Assembly (NCBI GenBank): GCA_008933995.1
Contig: WARS01002812.1
Span: forward strand, 806,001 to 870,000
Length of the DNA: 64,000 nt
Origin: Datnioides undecimradiatus
Lineage: Eukaryota; Chordata; Actinopteri; Lobotiformes; Datnioididae
Direction of reading: 5' to 3'
A model generated the notes under the pieces. It saw nothing but the letters and a program-made list of their open reading frames with translations. It was not told where the DNA came from and did no database searches. A program made the position numbers and the translations under genes. Each line of letters opens with the position of its first letter. Positions within the stretch are counted from its first letter, which is position 1. Of this stretch, positions 23,801 to 33,032 are shown in pieces.

Positions 23801-26124
23801 CGCTGTTTTCTTCAGATGAAAGCCTTTTTCACCCAAGTGTGAGCCAATTATTTTTTCTTGTCGAGAGAAAATATGAACATCTGTGTTTGCCGTGAATCAG
23901 TGAATAATGGCACGACCACACAAGGACCTCTGAACACAAGCACACACGCTTTCCAAACACACACACAAACACTTGCCCTGTGGGTTGGGTGACGTCATGT
24001 TTGTTGTGGGGTGGGCGGCTCCTGGCTGAAGATTAAAGACCGACACTGCCAAAGGTGGTTTTAGGGTTTTGAAGACGGACAGAAGCACAACATTCCCACT
24101 GCATCATTGCTGGCTCCAGAGATAAGGAACTCTAAGTTGTAGCCCTGGGCCCCCAGAGGACCCTCCGACCCCTGACTGACAGGCTCAAGTAGATTTACTC
24201 CCCGGGTCACCATTAGGTCCAAGGAAAAACAACATTCTTCCACTGACTGACCATGTAACATAAAAAAACCCCACTGCCGTCATCTTTCCCGGAAGATAGT
24301 TCTGAGTTTGGGAATGTTTATGGTAAAAGAAGGAATTCCCCCCTGAGAGGATCCCACATTCAGAGAGCTGACAGGAGCCTCCGGCCTGAGATGACTCAAG
24401 ATGCAGATCTCAGGACGCTCCCGGCGGTTAATCCGTCCACGCTGAGAAAACCGGGATGAAAGTAGAGCACGGCTTTCTGCGCAGGACCCTCGCCGATGCA
24501 ACTGGCTGCCTGGTGGCCACAGCTATACTCCTCCAACGAGAAGCGTGTCCGCACACTGAGTCGCATAAGAAGTCCCCTCCTGATGGCACAACGCCGCTGA
24601 CACGGATTCCTCTCGTTGTTTGACGCCGACATCACCAGTAAGCTTTTGTTTCGAGAGTACCAGCAAGTTTAATTCTGACATTTTGCAACGCCCCAAGAAT
24701 TTTATTCAGGATCGCAAACGTCACTAAACCTCTCAGCTGAAACCTTGATGAACGAGCCTGGAAAAAGCTTCATGGCTGAGTTTCTTTCAGGGTCAGGGGA
24801 GGTAGCTGCGGAGGCCAGCTGTGTAAACTCTGCAAACATTACTCTCTTTGTATTATTTATTTATGTGCCTTAAAGGACATAAAGCTTAATATCGGGGGGC
24901 CCGAGTCCACGTCTGAAAACCCGGCAGAGCAGAAAACTAAATCAAACCACTAACGTGACAACACAACAAGACGTCTGGCCCGGTATCGGCCAATATGTCA
25001 GCAAACCGCCACACCGGTCAAACTGTGACGAGCGCTCTTGAACAGTTAGGGCAGTTACTGGTCCCTTTAGGCACATCCTGTCTCAATTATCCACGCCTGC
25101 ACGCCTTTCTCCCTCCTACAGTCGCCTGACCCTGGCCAGAGCATGGGAAGAGCCAGCCACGCACAGTGGACAGCACAGGAAGGAATGCAAACACAAGGCA
25201 CCGAGAGACGGGGCTGGCACCCAAGTTTCCAGCAAAGACAACAACCATAAATAGCAGATGCCATGAAGCTAAAACTAAAAACAAAAGACACCCATGTGAC
25301 GACCAAAGCAATTTGTCAAAGAGACGACTGCTGGAAAAGTTAGAGATGGGAGTTGGAGGCAGTCCTCCCACGGTCGCAGCCAGGGACCGGCACCATGGCA
25401 GGGCTGGGAGTGGATTGATGTGATGTCAGGCTTTAAGAGACGGTGCAGAAGAAAGACATACGGGATCGTCTTACCTGACGTGTCCCACATATTCAGCTCA
25501 ATCCGGTGCTTCTCGATCTCGAAACTGGCTGTGTAGTTTTCAAACACGGTGGGCACGTAGTTCTGAAAAGGAAGGATCCGTTTTAGTCAAGAGCCCCGAG
25601 ATCGGCCCGTGTTCACACAGCCGCAGGCGTCAGAGGGGTGGACTATCATGGAACATCGTGTTTGAGATGATACAGCAGACACATGAAATAACATTTCACA
25701 GCACAAGTTAGCGGCCTGTAAATCCATCTGGGGGTATTTTAGGAATCTAATGATATTAAGACAACGCCTTAAAGTTTTACGGGCAGCACTGGGGACACAG
25801 TGAAAAGTATATTTAAGACATCAAGGGGCTATTATAGTGATTTCACAGGCGCTCATTACAGTTCCCTCTCCCCCTCTGTTGCTTTATCGTTTCAGTCGTT
25901 GCGCAGGTGGATGTAACCTGCCGAACAAGTGCCGAAGTTGAGCTGATAGGCTCAACGCAGCTGCTTCTCCCTCTCCTCAAATTAAAAAAAAGGACAAAGT
26001 TGAGACTTTTCGGCAGACCCACCTCTGGATAGCAGTCCTTGGCGAAAACGTGCAGGAGTGCCGTCTTCCCACACTGCGTGTCCCCGACCACCACAATCTT
26101 ACAGCGGCTGCCTAGACTGTCCAT
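3083..26124 (-). CDS. rnd2: Rnd2, atypical Rho-family GTPase (whole coding span, 5 exons)
   Basis: The coding sequence joins, in transcript order, 26124-26023, 25562-25475, 7729-7620, 5357-5223 and 3352-3083, giving 705 nt and 234 residues (human RND2, from memory, has 227). Visible motifs are the P-loop GDTQCGKT (residues 14-21), effector loop VPTVFENY (37-44), switch II DTSG (61-64), CKLD in place of the usual NKxD/TKxD (119-122), ECTSK (160-164), a basic C-terminal segment from about residue 175, and the CAAX box CVLM (231-234), whose final Met predicts farnesylation. Ser63 and Ser65 stand where Ras has Ala59 and Gln61, the known Rnd signature for a protein that binds GTP but hardly hydrolyses it. 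Rnd proteins act at membranes, antagonise RhoA signalling and remodel actin; Rnd2 is known for roles in migrating neurons. The start has a strong context (GCC before ATGG). Rnd1 and Rnd3 are the alternatives, but the sequence and the vat1 neighbour favour Rnd2. Confidence 0.95.
3353..5222 (-). other. rnd2: rnd2 intron 4
   Basis: 1.9 kb with no further exon seen. It contains a G-rich run at 4277-4299 (blocks GGGGGC GGGGGC GGC) and a G10 run at 4651-4660 on the plus strand, both able in principle to form quadruplexes. GC-rich sequence continues up to exon 4. Confidence 0.85.
4277..4299 (+). repeat. G-rich, quadruplex-prone tract
   Basis: Two blocks of five G and four of two G are separated by single C or A bases. 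On the rnd2 transcript this is the C-rich strand, so any quadruplex would form on the template DNA strand. Confidence 0.5.
5223..5357 (-). CDS. rnd2: rnd2 coding exon 4
   Basis: This exon encodes residues 101-145, [13 protein letters not shown] to PVTHEQ, including the guanine-recognition motif CKLD. The acceptor is TTTCAACAG and the donor GTGAGAG, with phase 0 on both sides. It is exactly 45 codons long. Confidence 0.95.
5358..7619 (-). other. rnd2: rnd2 intron 3
   Basis: 2.26 kb with no coding content recognised. The only local signal of note is a CRE half-site beside a CCAAT box (GATGACGTCCAATCAGG) near 6504-6520. Confidence 0.85.
7620..7729 (-). CDS. rnd2: rnd2 coding exon 3
   Basis: This exon completes Gly64 and encodes residues 65-100, [16 protein letters not shown] through to DSVIKK. 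The acceptor is TCCACAG and the donor GTCAGT, leaving phase 0. The [10 protein letters not shown] segment after DTSG is typical of Rnd proteins and replaces the catalytic Gln region of switch II. Confidence 0.95.
8762..8898. promoter_or_regulatory. cluster of SOX-like sites in rnd2 intron 2
   Basis: ACAATGG occurs at 8762-8768 and again at 8826-8832, CTTTGTT at 8865-8871, and a weaker GACAATAG at 8891-8898. Four SOX-type matches in 137 bp is dense for random sequence. Binding is not shown. Confidence 0.3.
8997..9039. repeat. 20-bp tandem duplication
   Basis: Two perfect head-to-tail copies of a 20-bp unit beginning GCTGCGCGTT occupy 8997-9016 and 9017-9036, followed by the first 3 bases of a third. 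Confidence 0.9.
14751..14802. repeat. (CT)n-(CA)19 compound microsatellite
   Basis: A CT run at 14751-14764 leads straight into CA at 14765-14802. It lies in rnd2 intron 2. Confidence 0.95.
15017..15042. repeat. (TA)n microsatellite
   Basis: A TA run broken once by a C, inside rnd2 intron 2. Confidence 0.85.
15231..15253. repeat. short (GCA)3(GCC)4 trinucleotide run
   Basis: A compound trinucleotide run in rnd2 intron 2. It is not within an exon. Confidence 0.7.
15759..16150. mobile_element. degenerate non-autonomous DNA-transposon-like repeat (copy A)
   Basis: The segment begins CAGTGCTGGGGTAATA and then becomes AT-rich, with repeated AAAAGTAGTAAAAGTA, GCATCAAAACATACTTAAATTATGCA and AAAGTAAAAATCCTGC blocks. 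These match my memory of a very common teleost repeat whose end reads CAGTGGTGGAAAGTAAC, thought to be a short hAT-like element. No transposase is present. The right end is uncertain. Confidence 0.45.
17103..17128. repeat. (ACCCC)5 pentanucleotide repeat
   Basis: Five tandem ACCCC units in rnd2 intron 2. The transcript strand is G-rich (GGGGT), so an RNA quadruplex is possible. Confidence 0.85.
17283..17307. repeat. (CA)n microsatellite
   Basis: A clean CA run in rnd2 intron 2. Confidence 0.9.
18655..18682. repeat. (GT)14 microsatellite
   Basis: A clean GT run in rnd2 intron 2. Confidence 0.9.
20260..20267. promoter_or_regulatory. perfect CRE palindrome in rnd2 intron 2
   Basis: TGACGTCA with no close companion motif recognised. 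It is one of three perfect copies around rnd2. Confidence 0.3.
22061..22072. repeat. poly-G run
   Basis: Twelve consecutive G on the plus strand in rnd2 intron 2. Its length should be treated as approximate because such runs are prone to sequencing error. Confidence 0.8.
23990..23997. promoter_or_regulatory. perfect CRE palindrome in rnd2 intron 2, exon-2 proximal
   Basis: TGACGTCA about 1.5 kb downstream of exon 2 in the transcript sense. It is the CRE nearest the rnd2 promoter. Confidence 0.3.
25475..25562 (-). CDS. rnd2: rnd2 coding exon 2
   Basis: This exon encodes residues 35-63 plus the first base of Gly64. It carries the effector loop ([13 protein letters not shown]) and the start of switch II (WDTSG). 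The acceptor reads CTTTTCAG and the donor GTAAGA. It lies 460 bp from exon 1 and 17.7 kb from exon 3. Confidence 0.95.
25563..26022 (-). other. rnd2: rnd2 intron 1
   Basis: 460 bp between exon 1 (donor GTGGGT) and exon 2 (acceptor CTTTTCAG). Nothing further is recognised in it. Confidence 0.9.
26023..26124 (-). CDS. rnd2: rnd2 coding exon 1
   Basis: This exon encodes residues 1-34, from MDSLGSRCK through the P-loop to CYPE. It ends in phase 0 at the donor GTGGGT. The frame stays open upstream for about 90 codons but contains no ATG there, so the ATG at 26124 is the supported start. In human RND2 the first exon ends at the same protein position. Confidence 0.94.
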
Positions 26125-26420
26125 GGCGTGTCCGTCAGAGGTGTATTCTTGACGCGGGGATGGATTGCGTCCAGCATCCGATAAGAGACGCAGCGGAATC
26201 GAAGACGGGGAAGAAAAACGAGCAAATACATGCGCCGACCCGGTGCGCTTTATCCAGCTCCTCCTGTCCAAGGCGCAGCTCTCAGGTCCCGCTGACAGAC
26301 TCTCTCTGACTGCTCTGCTACCTAAACCAGAGGCAGGGCGCGCACAGCCCTCCCTGGAAACTGGTACTTTGATTATTGGCCACGCCTTCCTAATGTTCAC
26401 GTCTGAGTCCCGTCTCTGAC
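26125..26420 (-). promoter_or_regulatory. rnd2: probable rnd2 5' UTR and core promoter
   Basis: Just upstream of the rnd2 start codon. An inverted CCAAT box lies at 26375-26379 next to a GC-box-like GGCGTGGCC, and an AP-1-like TGACTCA lies near 26417. The transcription start is not visible directly. The absence of an upstream in-frame ATG agrees with a 5' UTR of about 200-250 nt. Confidence 0.4.
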
Positions 26421-27187
26421 TCAGTAGGCTGCTCTGATGGGAAATAAAAAGGTCTGACGGACAAATTGTTTATTGGGACCTCACCCTGTTTGTGTTCGCC
26501 TTGATGTCTCCCATTGTTTCTTTATTACAATAGTTTATATTTGAGAAAAGCCGAATTCAATCTGAATGCCTCCAACTGTGATACAAACATTGGAGCCGGA
26601 AACGTTTAACAAAGACTTCTTTCCACATATTTCACGTCAATATCAGATGCATAATACAAATTGGTATAAGGTGAAGTACTGCTCTCAGAAGAGCTCATTA
26701 AAACCCACTGAGACGCGCTTACTTTGCGTTATTTGCCCATAAGACGCTCCTCAGTGGCTGCACAGTGGGTAGGGTGTCTACGTGTTGAGCAGCACACACA
26801 CGTGCAGTAAAAGCACCATTATTAGAATTGTTTTTATTATTATTTGTTTGTTAATCCAGGTGATTGCTGTCTGAAAACCCATTTCCGCCCCATTTGCTGC
26901 TGGGAAAAGCTGCATCAATACTCTGCTTCTTGATTTAGTGCCAGCGCGAGCTCTTAATGGAGATACAATAAATGCAGCGCGCGCAGATAAAAACAGTCCA
27001 TCAAATGAAGCAGTCGGAGGTGACGGGGCTGTTTACGGCCTCCTCCGCCTCGCCTTCACTTGGTATTCCTCGGAGGAGCCCCGCTGAGGAGTTATTGGTT
27101 TTGTGAATGAGATAATTAAATGACGCGGCACCACGTGCCAGGACAGGTCGTACTGTTGAGTCATGTTTTGTCCCCAGAAGAGCGCCG

Positions 27188-27201
27188 CTGCCCTCTTCTG
27201 G
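27188..27201 (-). promoter_or_regulatory. CTCF-like motif, minus orientation
   Basis: CTGCCCTCTTCTGG matches the reverse complement of the CTCF core (CCASYAGRKGGCRS) at 13 of 14 positions. It lies about 1.1 kb upstream of the rnd2 start codon. Confidence 0.4.
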
Positions 27202-27329
27202 ACAACTGTGGTATTACACCATGCTCATTTAGCCTAAACATGACATAAAACAATACACAAGAAGCTAAAATCTCAGCGCAGCACAACAAACCTGCACATT
27301 TCTGTACATTGTTATCATATTGATGCTTC

Positions 27330-27731
27330 ATGTTTTAAGTAAAAAATACTAATACAGCTACGTAAAAGCATTTAAACTCCTTAGTTTAATCAGGCAACAC
27401 AGGATTGTTATCAGAAAAAAGGCTTAAAGTCCTTAGAGAGTGGCTTCTTAAAGAAATAACTTCATTAAATGATATTTTAAAAATGAAAAAGGTGTGAAAA
27501 TAAAGATTATTAAGTTATATGCATTAATAAACACTAATACTTCCACAATATTGATGTATCTGTGATAGGAAAATATCAGTATTAAATGGTATTTAATGAT
27601 AGTATCAGCTACAGATCTACTTACAAACTACAAACTCTACTTAATAGAAGTTAAGTAGAAGTACCACAAACTCTACCTAGTACTCAAGTAAAATTACTTG
27701 ATTAAATGTACTCAGTTACTTCCCCCCACAG
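27330..27731 (-). mobile_element. degenerate non-autonomous DNA-transposon-like repeat (copy B)
   Basis: Read on the minus strand from 27731, the end runs GTGGGGGGAAGTAACTGAGT and continues through blocks such as AAGTAATTTTACTTGAGTACT and GTACTTCTACTTAAC. This closely resembles the terminal part of the same fish repeat as at 15759, in the opposite orientation. The left boundary is unclear and no coding capacity remains. Confidence 0.5.
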
Positions 27732-29006
27732 AGATTTAAAAAGCATGTTCCTAATACACCACGGTGCACACTTCCTGAGGATTAATGTACCTTGTAAACC
27801 GCTCCAGGAGCGAGGAGCAGCGAGTGTTCCCAGGTTCATAGCTGCGTTAGAATGGCTGACGGCATGTTCTGAGGATTATCCTCATTCCCAGCTGAAGTTT
27901 TTCAAACAGAGCAATCACAGTTTCTCTCAGCTCTGTTATATTAGACAGCGGACATCTCAAAACCTGAGCAAACTCAGCACGTGGAGTAAATGAGAAAATG
28001 TGATTTTTGGTCTGTCGGGCGCTCAGATCGTGGAGAAATAAATCTGTCCACAGTCACATTGTGGGGACTCACCTTCCAGGTTTGGTGCAGAGCAACCATT
28101 TGTTTTACTTCACCCAGCAGGAAGACATGGTGACAAACAGAGACATACCTTCCATAAACAAAACCACTGGACAGCATGGATCCTGACAGAAACAGCTTCC
28201 TGGACACTGGCAGCCTTATATACCCTGCCACTGATAATGAACCAAGCCTCCACCACTGTGTGGGGAAATCACCCCTGCCCCCAATGACACGACCCCTCAA
28301 AATACAAGAAATACATTAAAACACATCTGTTCTGCTCTAATATAAAACCAGTCTATGAAATCCTAATTATAATCATGCATTACAATTATAATTTTAGACA
28401 TACTTAACTGTGACTTAAATAGAGTGCACCCCTACATTAACACATGGTATCTTCCAGGAACCTTTAAAATGGTGCTCGGATGCATCAGTTGCTCTTTTAG
28501 CCTGAACGCCATGGAAAGGAGACATAACAGAGGTGAGTGACCTCATCGCCAGCACTGTAATCACTCCAAACTGTTAATATCCCCATTTTATTATAATTAT
28601 TTTGACAAACTTTAAACTTAAGGAGCAAGCAACAGCCAAACTGGGCACGTGTTTGTCCTGCAGGGGCCGGCCTTCAGTTCAACTTTCACATAAAAGCACA
28701 TCCCTAATACACATTTAACACCAATTTTAATAAACACACTCAACCTATAAGCCTGTGCTTTATTTCTTTACACAGTACTGTGACATTGTGCTGCAAAAGA
28801 CTGGAAATAGTGAGAACCTTCAAGCACAAGCACAAACTGCGGATCCCATAACAAAACCATTTAATTTTAGCATTAGACAAATGGAGGTTTTGGCTTGCGC
28901 CGGGATGAGTCTCCGGGGAATGAATTAAAGTCAGACTAGTGTGAGTGTGTGTGGAAGATTCAAGGGAGCTGACCCTTCAGAGTCAAAGACACGACGAGCC
29001 AGTGCA

Positions 29007-29020
29007 ACAGCAGGTGGCAG
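29007..29020 (+). promoter_or_regulatory. CTCF-like motif, plus orientation
   Basis: ACAGCAGGTGGCAG matches the CTCF core at 13 of 14 positions in the forward sense. It faces away from the motif at 27188. Confidence 0.4.
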
Positions 29021-29308
29021 CATGTATGCACAACTGCAGCAGGCTGGGTTTTGTGTGGTTCAGCCCTCCTGGACTTTTTGTGGGACCCAGATAAAAACAT
29101 TTTATCATTTCATAATAATCTATAAATCTCCACAGGAAACAGTTTGATTGTTATCACTTTGTGTTCAGTTTGTTCCACGTTTCACTTTAATTCCACTTAA
29201 AGTCTGCAAGAAACCCATATTTACACACATAAAACAGAAATTCTCATATTAACCGTGGGTCCATTTCTCAGTTTGGTGCCGACTGTTCACCACAGTCCTC
29301 TGCCTGTG

Positions 29309-29322
29309 CCAGCAGGTGGGTG
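29309..29322 (+). promoter_or_regulatory. weaker CTCF-like motif, plus orientation
   Basis: CCAGCAGGTGGGTG matches 12 of 14 core positions and repeats the orientation of the site 300 bp to its left. Confidence 0.25.
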
Positions 29323-29797
29323 TACTGTTCTGCATTCCCATCAGCTGTGTAGGGTTGCGCCAAACGGTTTTGTGCTAAAAGAAGCTGTGATGGATGTGCC
29401 ACTTAAACAATAAACACACCGATGCATGAACGGAGCAGACACGCCAGCCTCGGATCACTCAGTGCAAGTGCAGTGACCAGCGGCTGAGTTGGTAAGGAGC
29501 CAGGATGCGGCGACTTCTGGCTTCAGAGCTCTCAGTGTCTGTAAACTTGCCAGGGTGAATTGATTTGACTCTACAGACGACGTGAAAGTCTCAGAAGTTC
29601 TTCCAAGCTCAGCATTTTAATTTAACATCTGCAAGTGACTGCAGCTTATGTAATGCATATGCGTTATGGCACACTCTGAGGCCACCCGCTTATTTTCTTT
29701 ATGGGCGCTATGGTATGAGTTTGGCGGGATACAAATCTAATGATATAAAGCACATTCGCTGAAGCGCAGTGCACTTAAGTACAGCGTGCACTCTGCA

Positions 29798-29893
29798 AAG
29801 AAGAAGGGCCTGCAGAGACTTCACTCTCTGTGCAGACTGAATACCTTTAATGTGGACGAAACCCTGATGGTGCTGTCCCTTAAGTCCAGTTTA
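29798..29893 (+). mobile_element. LINE reverse-transcriptase fragment (decayed)
   Basis: The plus-strand frame from 29798 reads KKKGLQRLHSLCRLNTFNVD and continues ETLMVL. It resembles the RLxxLRRLRSFNVC...L..FY segment near the C-terminus of L2/Rex-type fish LINE reverse transcriptases. Similarity is lost by about 29890. It is a short, inactive remnant. Confidence 0.45.
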
Positions 29894-30548
29894 ACCTTTT
29901 GTTTATTTCTTCATATGGGAACCTTACGGTGCAGAACGTTGGTTTGTTTGATATTAAAGTAGCAAAATACCTGTCACACAGTTTTCTGTAGCATTTATCT
30001 GTTGTAGGCTTTGCAGAAGGCACGGACGCTTCATTATGGCTGAAGGGTAATTCTTTAGTTTTTGTTGCAGTATATAATACATACACTGATACTTTAAATG
30101 CATTTTTCTAACAAGCTTGTGTACTTTCTGACTCCAGGTGGTCCTTTTACTGACACAAAGCATCTGAAAACCTCTTTCACAACTTTACACGTGCAAATAC
30201 TTTGCAGTAACTACCCAGATTCTCCTTTTCTGCTCCTGGTTAAGGAAGTCTGAGCGCAGGGTTGACAAAGCGGTCCCAGTGTTTGGACTTCCAAAGCAGT
30301 TGTGCAAGAACTTCACATTTCTGCTGCATGAATTGAATTTTTTGGAGGTCTTTTCCTGGATTTTTCACTAAAATCTATTCAAAAGAAACCGCTCTGAATC
30401 CAGACCGAAGAGGGTCGAGAATAGACACACTTAACATAAGGATCTTAAGCCAAAAGAGCCTGAAACCACTGGTTTTGCAAAACGGCAGCAATGCAAGTGA
30501 TTCAGCAACTTGCTAAAGGATGCTGGCTCAATGCATGAAAGAACATTT

Positions 30549-30551
<3 letters not shown>

Positions 30552-30589
<38 letters not shown>
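30552..30589. repeat. (TG)n-(AT)n compound microsatellite
   Basis: A TG run at 30552-30580 is followed by four AT units. It lies in the rnd2-vat1 spacer. Confidence 0.9.
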
Positions 30590-32280
30590 AGGTAACCAGG
30601 CTGGAAAGGCCTGTAAAACATAAACACCATGGCACTTTCTGTAATAAATCATAACTGTTGAACGTGAAGGTTTTGATATTCCCTCAATCTGCAGTAATAA
30701 TTCCTGCAGGCAGCAGGATCTGCATGATTTGGCAGAACCCATCTTTCTAGATTTTCTGATAAATCCCTGCGTTTGCCCGGTTTTAATGGAAGTGAACATA
30801 TCCGTGTGTTTGCGGTTCAGGCACACACACGCATCCTCAGAGACCGCCCAGACTCCCTGCAGACTCAGTCTATTTGCCTGGCAGAGTGGTGACACAGTAC
30901 TTTATCCAGGCCGAATTACACCGCCGAGCAACATCATGCATTCAGTAACCTACTTAGACAATAGAGGAAGTCTCTGAGCTGCACCAGGTGTCCGAGGCGG
31001 TGCATCTCTGTCCCTGCCTCCTACTCCTGCGCTGCTTCAACCGCAGCCATTTCCTGTGACTGATACATTCTCAAACCCTGGAGCATGTTCAGAAATGTTC
31101 CTCTTGGCTTCGCCTTTGGAGCGCGTAAAGAAAGCGTTCGCACTGCTCTTCTCCGCTAATCCTTTTTTCAGACTCCAACCTGCAGTCAGAGTTATTTTCC
31201 TGGTACATTACCACGCAGGCCCTGCCAGAGCTAATGAGGAGAGGAGCCACTCTGCGAGCACCCACAGCACACTGATGTGCATTCAGAGTGCGGTCGGCGA
31301 GGGAGCACAGACAATCCAGCGTGTAACATTTTGCCCGTGTCAAAGCGGCAGATCAATAACGCCTGCATCCCTACATCATTAAGCCCCTGTGGGATATCGA
31401 TTGGGACATTGCTGACTTTGGCCTCAGGAGTGCTGAGTGGCACTTTACGGCCACAAGGTGTCTCACCACTCCTCTCGTGGTCTCATCTCTCTTGGATGGA
31501 CACTGGGCTGGTCTCTCCAGCTCTTCAGAGCTGGAAAATGTGAATAGAATCTGGTTTTCTTTGTGCGACAAACATATAAGAGACACTGGCAGTTGCATGT
31601 GTGCACCCCAAGAGTTTAAACTCCTCTCCTCTGTGGGGCTTTTGATGGAAGAGGTCAAGTCTGCCCTTATGGCTCTGGCTCCCTGTGCACAAGCTGAATA
31701 ACCACAAAAGCAGGTTGTGTCGTTTAATCAAAAACTGGCGTGACCTCAACACAAACTCATATTTTTCTGAGCTGCCTGCGCCGGGGAAGTTGCAACAATG
31801 AGCCATACGCAGGCCCAAAGTTCCTGCAGATCCTACTGTAGAATAGGCAGCATAAACAGACGTTTCCTCTGGCTCCTGCTCCAGCACCGCAAACTACCCC
31901 GCCGCTCCACAAGCAGCAGTAAACAGACAGAAAAGAGCAAAAAAACCTTGTTTAAAGAATGAATCCATTAATTCAGGCACACTGTGTTCTGGAGATTTAT
32001 CTTTTACAGCTCAAAACTGGAAAGAATCCACAGTTCATGGTCCCTTCTTTTGTCTCCTAAGATGTCATTTGTCCTATTATATTTCGCTGTATTGAGGTGT
32101 TTCCTTATTTGGCATGCTACATTTTGCATTTTGACTTCATAGTGCTTGGGGAGACTCGCAGTAATCAATTTAGATGATAGTTTTGCTGGGTTGGCTTCTG
32201 CTTTATTTGCCTTTTGGCCACAATGGACATTTTTGCAAATCACCTCTCAGCTTGATGTAATATAGGCTTATCTTATAGCC

Positions 32281-32606
32281 CTACCCAGACGGCCAAACCC
32301 ATCCAATCACATAAGCCAATCCCTGGGTTTTATCAGCTCTCCGTGTTTTCCAGCCTGCCTCCGTCTCGTCCCACTCACACTCTCTGTCAGAGCGCGGCGT
32401 TGACAGCCACTGGCCACTGAGCAGCCCACTCTGTCGGGGTTTGTGTCTCCATCCAAGACTGCTGAAAACGAAGCTCTGACTCTCTCGCATCTTCTTTTAT
32501 TTGCGAAGCAAGCGAAGCAACGAGCCACGTCCACGGCGACAGAAGCGCAACGAGCATCGCAAGTCATTTACTCAGACTCATCACTGTCTCACAGCTCCCT
32601 GCAACA
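32281..32606 (+). promoter_or_regulatory. vat1: probable vat1 promoter and 5' UTR
   Basis: Two CCAAT boxes at 32303-32307 and 32316-32320, 13 bp apart, lie about 290-300 bp before the vat1 start codon. The sequence then becomes GC-richer into exon 1. No clear TATA box is seen. The transcription start is inferred to lie between the CCAAT pair and 32600. Confidence 0.45.
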
Positions 32607-33032
32607 ATGTCTGGAGAGGACGCACCTGCCCAGCAGCAAAACGCCGTGGACCAGAAGCAGGAGACCAAACCCGCCGAGGAGCCCAAAGCCGAGCCGCCCA
32701 AGACGGAGCCCGCACCCGCCGCCGCCGCCGAAGCAGCGGCCACCCCTGCGGCGACAACCGAGAAGGTCCCCGAGGAGGAGACTTTCACCTACCGCGCCCT
32801 GGTGCTCACCGGCTACGGGGGCTATGATAAAGTCAAGCTGCAGGTGAAGAAGGGCAAGCCGGCGCTCAAGGCTGGCGAAGTCTTGGTGCGGGTCAAGGCT
32901 TGCGGGCTGAACTTCGCGGACCTGATGGCTCGGCAGGGGCTGTACGACCGGCTGCCGTCCCCGCCGGTCACCCCGGGAATGGAGTGCTCTGGGGTGGTGG
33001 AGGCTGTGGGGGAAGAAGTGACGGACAGAAAA
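32607..33032 (+). CDS. vat1: vat1 coding exon 1
   Basis: This exon encodes residues 1-142: the disordered N-terminus with a short GCC run, then the first part of the GroES-like domain (TYRALVLTGYGGYDKVKLQV to EEVTDRK). It ends in phase 0 at donor GTAAGC. The 210-residue frame on the opposite strand is a by-product of its high GC content. Confidence 0.95.

Larger units (their letters stand above)
7730..25474 (-). other. rnd2: rnd2 intron 2 (17.7 kb)
   Basis: This one intron takes up more than a quarter of the window, while the other rnd2 introns are 0.46-2.3 kb. No nested gene was found on either strand. It holds several microsatellites, a 20-bp tandem duplication (8997-9036), an old repeat relic (about 15759-16150), a cluster of SOX-like sites (8762-8898) and two perfect CREs. 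Large first or second introns of neural genes often house enhancers, but that is inference here. Confidence 0.85.
26421..32280. other. intergenic spacer between head-to-head rnd2 and vat1
   Basis: No gene is recognised between the two promoters. The spacer is AT-richer than the exons. It contains a transposon-like relic (about 27330-27731), a LINE-like scrap (29798-29893), a (TG)n-(AT)n microsatellite (30552-30589) and three CTCF-like motifs. Confidence 0.7.

Noticed and set aside
26125-26400. N-terminally extended rnd2: the reading frame stays open for 92 codons before the start
   Set aside because: The extension contains no ATG; its apparent start at 26400 is GTG. The internal ATG at 26124 has a strong context and matches the family's N-terminus.
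26745-26800. Possible tRNA-derived SINE head (GGCTGCACAGTGGGTAGGGT)
   Set aside because: Only about 20 bases resemble the fish SINE-type phrase; no box B and no tail were found.
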